A DNA stretch of 64,000 nucleotides from Streptantibioticus ferralitis (GTDB lineage: Bacteria > Actinomycetota > Actinomycetes > Streptomycetales > Streptomycetaceae). The position numbers and the translations under genes were made by a program. Below, piece by piece: positions 61,834 through 64,000 of the stretch. The notes beneath the pieces were generated by a model, which worked only from the letters and a program-made list of their open reading frames with translations, was not told where the DNA came from and searched no databases. The stretch's first letter is position 1; every line of letters begins with the position of its first letter. The stretch spans positions 434,001-498,000 of the forward strand of contig NZ_JARHTQ010000001.1 of NCBI RefSeq assembly GCF_029223525.1. The letters are read 5' to 3'.

Positions 61834-62433
61834 TCAGCGGGACCGCGCTTCGGCCGCGGTGCAGGTGCGGATCTCGGTGGAGTTGCGGGTGCGTACGCCG
61901 GGCAGCCAGCCGCGGATTCCGGCGGCCGTGCTGACCAGGTACCAGCGGGTGGAGGTGATGCCGCTCTCGTCCTGGATCAGCGTGCCGTCGGCGATGACGC
62001 AGGTCGCGGCCAGCCGGTCGCCGTGCCAGACCTTGCCCGCCGAGTTGCCGGCCGCGGAGTACGGCGCATAGGGGTTCCGTGCCAGATGGAGCGCGCACTC
62101 CATGGTGCGCAGCGGTTGGCAGGGGGCCTCGGCGTTGTAGACCGTCAGCGTCGCCGACGGTGCGGGCCGGGCGGGCGACGACCGACCGGAGCGCCCCAAC
62201 CACGAGGCCCCCAGGGCGATCACGGCGATCGCCGCCACGACGGCGGCCGCCGACAGGACCGTGTGCACCGAGCGCCATCGGGGCCGGCGCTGCCGCGAAC
62301 GGTCGGAAGCCGCGGGCGACGATGCCTGAACCCGTTCCCACAGTCCCGGTGGCGGGACGATCCGCTCATCAGCGGCGCGCAGTCGATCCCGTAACGCGGC
62401 CGCGACGTCCTCGTGCGATGCCTTGCCGCCCAT
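61834..62433 (-). CDS. Membrane-anchored protein encoded with a sigma factor (possible anti-sigma)
   Basis: 199 residues from ATG 62433, with GGAGG upstream. A cytoplasmic N-terminus (1-60; HEDVAAALRDRLRAADERIVPPPGLWERVQ) precedes one membrane helix (about 62-84, SAAAVVAAIAVIALGASWLG). An extracytoplasmic domain with four Cys follows, with a bacterial SH3-like feel (STRWYLVSTAAGIRGWLPG). It is 22 bases after the sigma factor gene on the same strand, the typical place for an anti-sigma factor, but no zinc-binding His/Cys motif is seen. Confidence 0.72.
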   Translation of the reverse strand: MGGKASHEDVAAALRDRLRAADERIVPPPGLWERVQASSPAASDRSRQRRPRWRSVHTVLSAAAVVAAIAVIALGASWLGRSGRSSPARPAPSATLTVYNAEAPCQPLRTMECALHLARNPYAPYSAAGNSAGKVWHGDRLAATCVIADGTLIQDESGITSTRWYLVSTAAGIRGWLPGVRTRNSTEIRTCTAAEARSR

Positions 62434-62455
62434 GGATCCTCCGTCCTTCCGCGGT

Positions 62456-62971
62456 CTACAACTGGTGCTCCGCCAACAGGCGTCGCAGCTTGTCCAGAGC
62501 CCGTGCGCGGGACCGGGAGACGGTCCCGCGATGCAGCTCAAGCACCTCGGCCGCCTGATCGATGGTGTACCCGTCCAGGTCGACAAGTATGACGACGCCT
62601 GCCTGCCGAACCGACAACCGCCCTAGCAGGCGCACCGCTTCGAGCTCGGCGGCCCGTTCCTCGAATCCGCCGTCCCAGCGGTCGGAGCCGGAACCGGACT
62701 CCTTCATCTCCGCCACGAGCACATGCTTGCTGCCGCGGCGATATCCGTCCCGTACGACACTCACCAGGGCGCTGAAGGCGTAGGCGTACGGCTCCGGATG
62801 CGACAGGAACCGCTGCGGCCGGGCGACCAGTTTGAGGTACGCCTCATGAACGGCGTCCTCGGCCGCATGCGCCCCGGCCAGCAGGACGGCTCTGCGGTAC
62901 AGCCTGGGCAGCAACTCGCAGAAGACGTCGTCGAACGACGACCGTAACTCGTCGCCGTGGCAACTGGTCAT
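62456..62971 (-). CDS. ECF-type (SigE-like) RNA polymerase sigma factor
   Basis: 171 residues from ATG 62971; an ATG three codons earlier is also possible. Region 2: FDDVFCELLPRLYRRAVLLAGAHAAEDAVHEAYLKLVARP with the HPEPYAYAFSALVSVVRDGYRRG segment. Region 4: LLGRLSVRQAGVVILVDLDGYTIDQAAEVLELHRGTVSRSRARALDKLRRLL. It belongs to the group without long regions 1 or 3. The adjacent membrane protein is its likely regulator. The signal and target genes are unknown. Confidence 0.88.
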   Translation of the reverse strand: MTSCHGDELRSSFDDVFCELLPRLYRRAVLLAGAHAAEDAVHEAYLKLVARPQRFLSHPEPYAYAFSALVSVVRDGYRRGSKHVLVAEMKESGSGSDRWDGGFEERAAELEAVRLLGRLSVRQAGVVILVDLDGYTIDQAAEVLELHRGTVSRSRARALDKLRRLLAEHQL

Positions 62972-63133
62972 GGGCGGCATCCCCCGGTTCCGTGCGGCAT
63001 GACCGCCAGTCTCGCGAGTCGCTTACCAGTACGTCACGAAAAGCTACGCCGTTTCAGCTGCCCCCGGCGTGCACACGAACTACGGATCACCCCTTTGGGT
63101 GGCACTGCGTTGGACGCCCTGACCTGGGTCGCG

Positions 63134-63760
63134 TCAGTCGTTCGGCACCGTCTCGTACTTCGGGGTGCCCTCCTCCATCTGCCGTAGGACGTCCTTGCGT
63201 TCGCGCTTGGAGAGACGGTCGACATAGAGGTAGCCGTTCAGGTGGTCGGTCTCGTGCTGGAGGCAGCGGGCGAAGTAGCCGGAGCCCTGCACGGCGATCG
63301 GGTTGCCGTGCAGGTCCTGGCCGCGGACCACGGCGTAGTCGGGGCGGGCCAGTTCCATGTAGGCGCCGGGGACGGACAGGCAGCCCTCGTTGGAGTCGTC
63401 CAACACCCGCTGGTCGGCCGGGAGTTCGTCGACGACCGGGTTGATGACATGGCCGACGTGCCGTACGCCGTCGTCGTCCGGGCAGTCGTAGACGAAGACG
63501 CGCAGGCCGACACCGATCTGGTTGGCGGCCAGGCCGACGCCCTCGGCGGCGCGCTGGCTGGCGAACATGTCGTCGATGAGCGCGGCGAGCTCGTCGTCGA
63601 ACCCGGTCACCGTCTGGCACGGCTTGTGCAGCACGGGGTTGCCGATCACGGTGATCGGGCGGGCGGTGCCGCGCGCGCGGTGTGCCGCTTCCCGGGCCTC
63701 GGCGTCCGTGGTGTCGTCGATGAACTCCGACTGCTGCTCAGCCTGGTCCTGCTGGGTCAT
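63134..63760 (-). CDS. def: Peptide deformylase
   Basis: 208 residues. The three metal-binding motifs are present: [18 protein letters not shown] (Cys ligand) and QHETDHLNG (two His ligands and the catalytic Glu). A ~30-residue polar extension ([15 protein letters not shown]) precedes the core. It removes the formyl group from nascent proteins and uses Fe2+. Streptomyces usually have several copies. The start ATG at 63760 has an AGGAAGG-type site about 12 bases upstream. Confidence 0.95.
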   Translation of the reverse strand: MTQQDQAEQQSEFIDDTTDAEAREAAHRARGTARPITVIGNPVLHKPCQTVTGFDDELAALIDDMFASQRAAEGVGLAANQIGVGLRVFVYDCPDDDGVRHVGHVINPVVDELPADQRVLDDSNEGCLSVPGAYMELARPDYAVVRGQDLHGNPIAVQGSGYFARCLQHETDHLNGYLYVDRLSKRERKDVLRQMEEGTPKYETVPND

Positions 63761-63866
63761 GGTCTGCGGTGCGCCTTCCTGGTCCTCACGGTTCTGCCAG
63801 TCAAGAGTACGGTCACCCGTACGGACCAGCGGTCCTCGTGGGCGGCGGTCGTCCCGTCAACGGCAG

Positions 63867-64000
63867 TCAACAGACCTCTTCAAGATCACGCCAGTCACGG
63901 GTGTCCGGGCTGTCCGCCACCCAGCTCTCCAGCAGGCCGCGCACCAGTCCCGCCGGGGCGGCGATCCCGCACTCGCGCTCCGGTACCCACAGGGCCCCCG
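63867..64000 (-). CDS. C-terminal end of an unidentified gene (runs off window)
   Basis: On the minus strand an open frame enters at 64000 and ends at a TGA at 63867-63869. It encodes LWVPERECGIAAPAG, then LVRGLLESWVADSPD and TRDWRDLEEVC at the end. Codon use is typical for the genome (nearly all third positions G or C until the last codons). It is too short to identify. It is probably separate from def, with a 106-base gap. Confidence 0.5.
   Translation of the reverse strand, partial: GALWVPERECGIAAPAGLVRGLLESWVADSPDTRDWRDLEEVC

Overview
The window is high-GC actinobacterial chromosome. Codon use, the sodX/sodN nickel superoxide dismutase pair, wblE, the sigH operon, the dasABCD/dasR chitosugar cluster and the NrdR/B12-controlled nrdAB operon all point to Streptomyces or a very close relative. 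From memory, the gene order from nrdB back to lon follows the S. coelicolor block from about SCO5225 to SCO5285. That synteny was recalled, not computed.

Layout. 1-4.4 kb: the 5' part of a nitrate/nitrite-sensing (NIT) type histidine kinase, a PP2C-like phosphatase, a MarR regulator and a secreted GH25 muramidase. 4.5-7.0 kb: lon with an HspR (HAIR) operator in its promoter. 7030-13246: a complete Tn7-like transposon (tnsA, tnsB, tnsC, tniQ and one acetyltransferase cargo gene), bounded by matching TGTCCTGTG ends and a perfect 5-bp target duplication GCTGA. It sits between lon and a spermidine-synthase-like gene. 13.3-20.2 kb: spermidine-synthase-like gene, an OmpR-type two-component pair, and kgd (2-oxoglutarate dehydrogenase E1/E2).

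20.3-31.8 kb: a seven-gene minus-strand cluster reading trypsin-co-occurring protein, trypsin/VMAP-C protease, MoxR ATPase, large SAV_2336-type vWA protein, a 71-residue peptide gene, an FxsB-type radical SAM maturase and a TIR-NB-ARC-TPR protein. This joins a predicted vWA-MoxR-VMAP conflict system to an FxSxx-COOH-type RiPP system. The small peptide gene lies exactly where the precursor should be, but its C-terminus lacks the FxSxx signature. This is the most interesting candidate system in the window.

32-38.7 kb: DUF6104-type gene, DUF4097 adhesin-like/PadR pair with a palindromic operator, quinone oxidoreductase, malic enzyme, methyltransferase and a CGNR zinc-finger regulator. 38.7-47.2 kb: sodX/sodN, a PLP deaminase, an acetyltransferase, the sigH operon with its anti-sigma factor, a lipid-kinase-like gene, wblE and a PdtaS-like histidine kinase. 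47.6-54.6 kb: the DasR regulon core: SIS isomerase, dasD, dasC, dasB, dasA and divergent dasR, with dre sites. 54.8-61.2 kb: DUF3311/monocarboxylate-type symporter, an acetyltransferase, then NrdR boxes, a cobalamin riboswitch and nrdAB. 61.2-64 kb: a secreted protein, a sigma factor with a membrane-anchored partner, peptide deformylase and the end of one more gene.

Calls rest on reading motifs, starts and gene spacing by eye. No database search was run.
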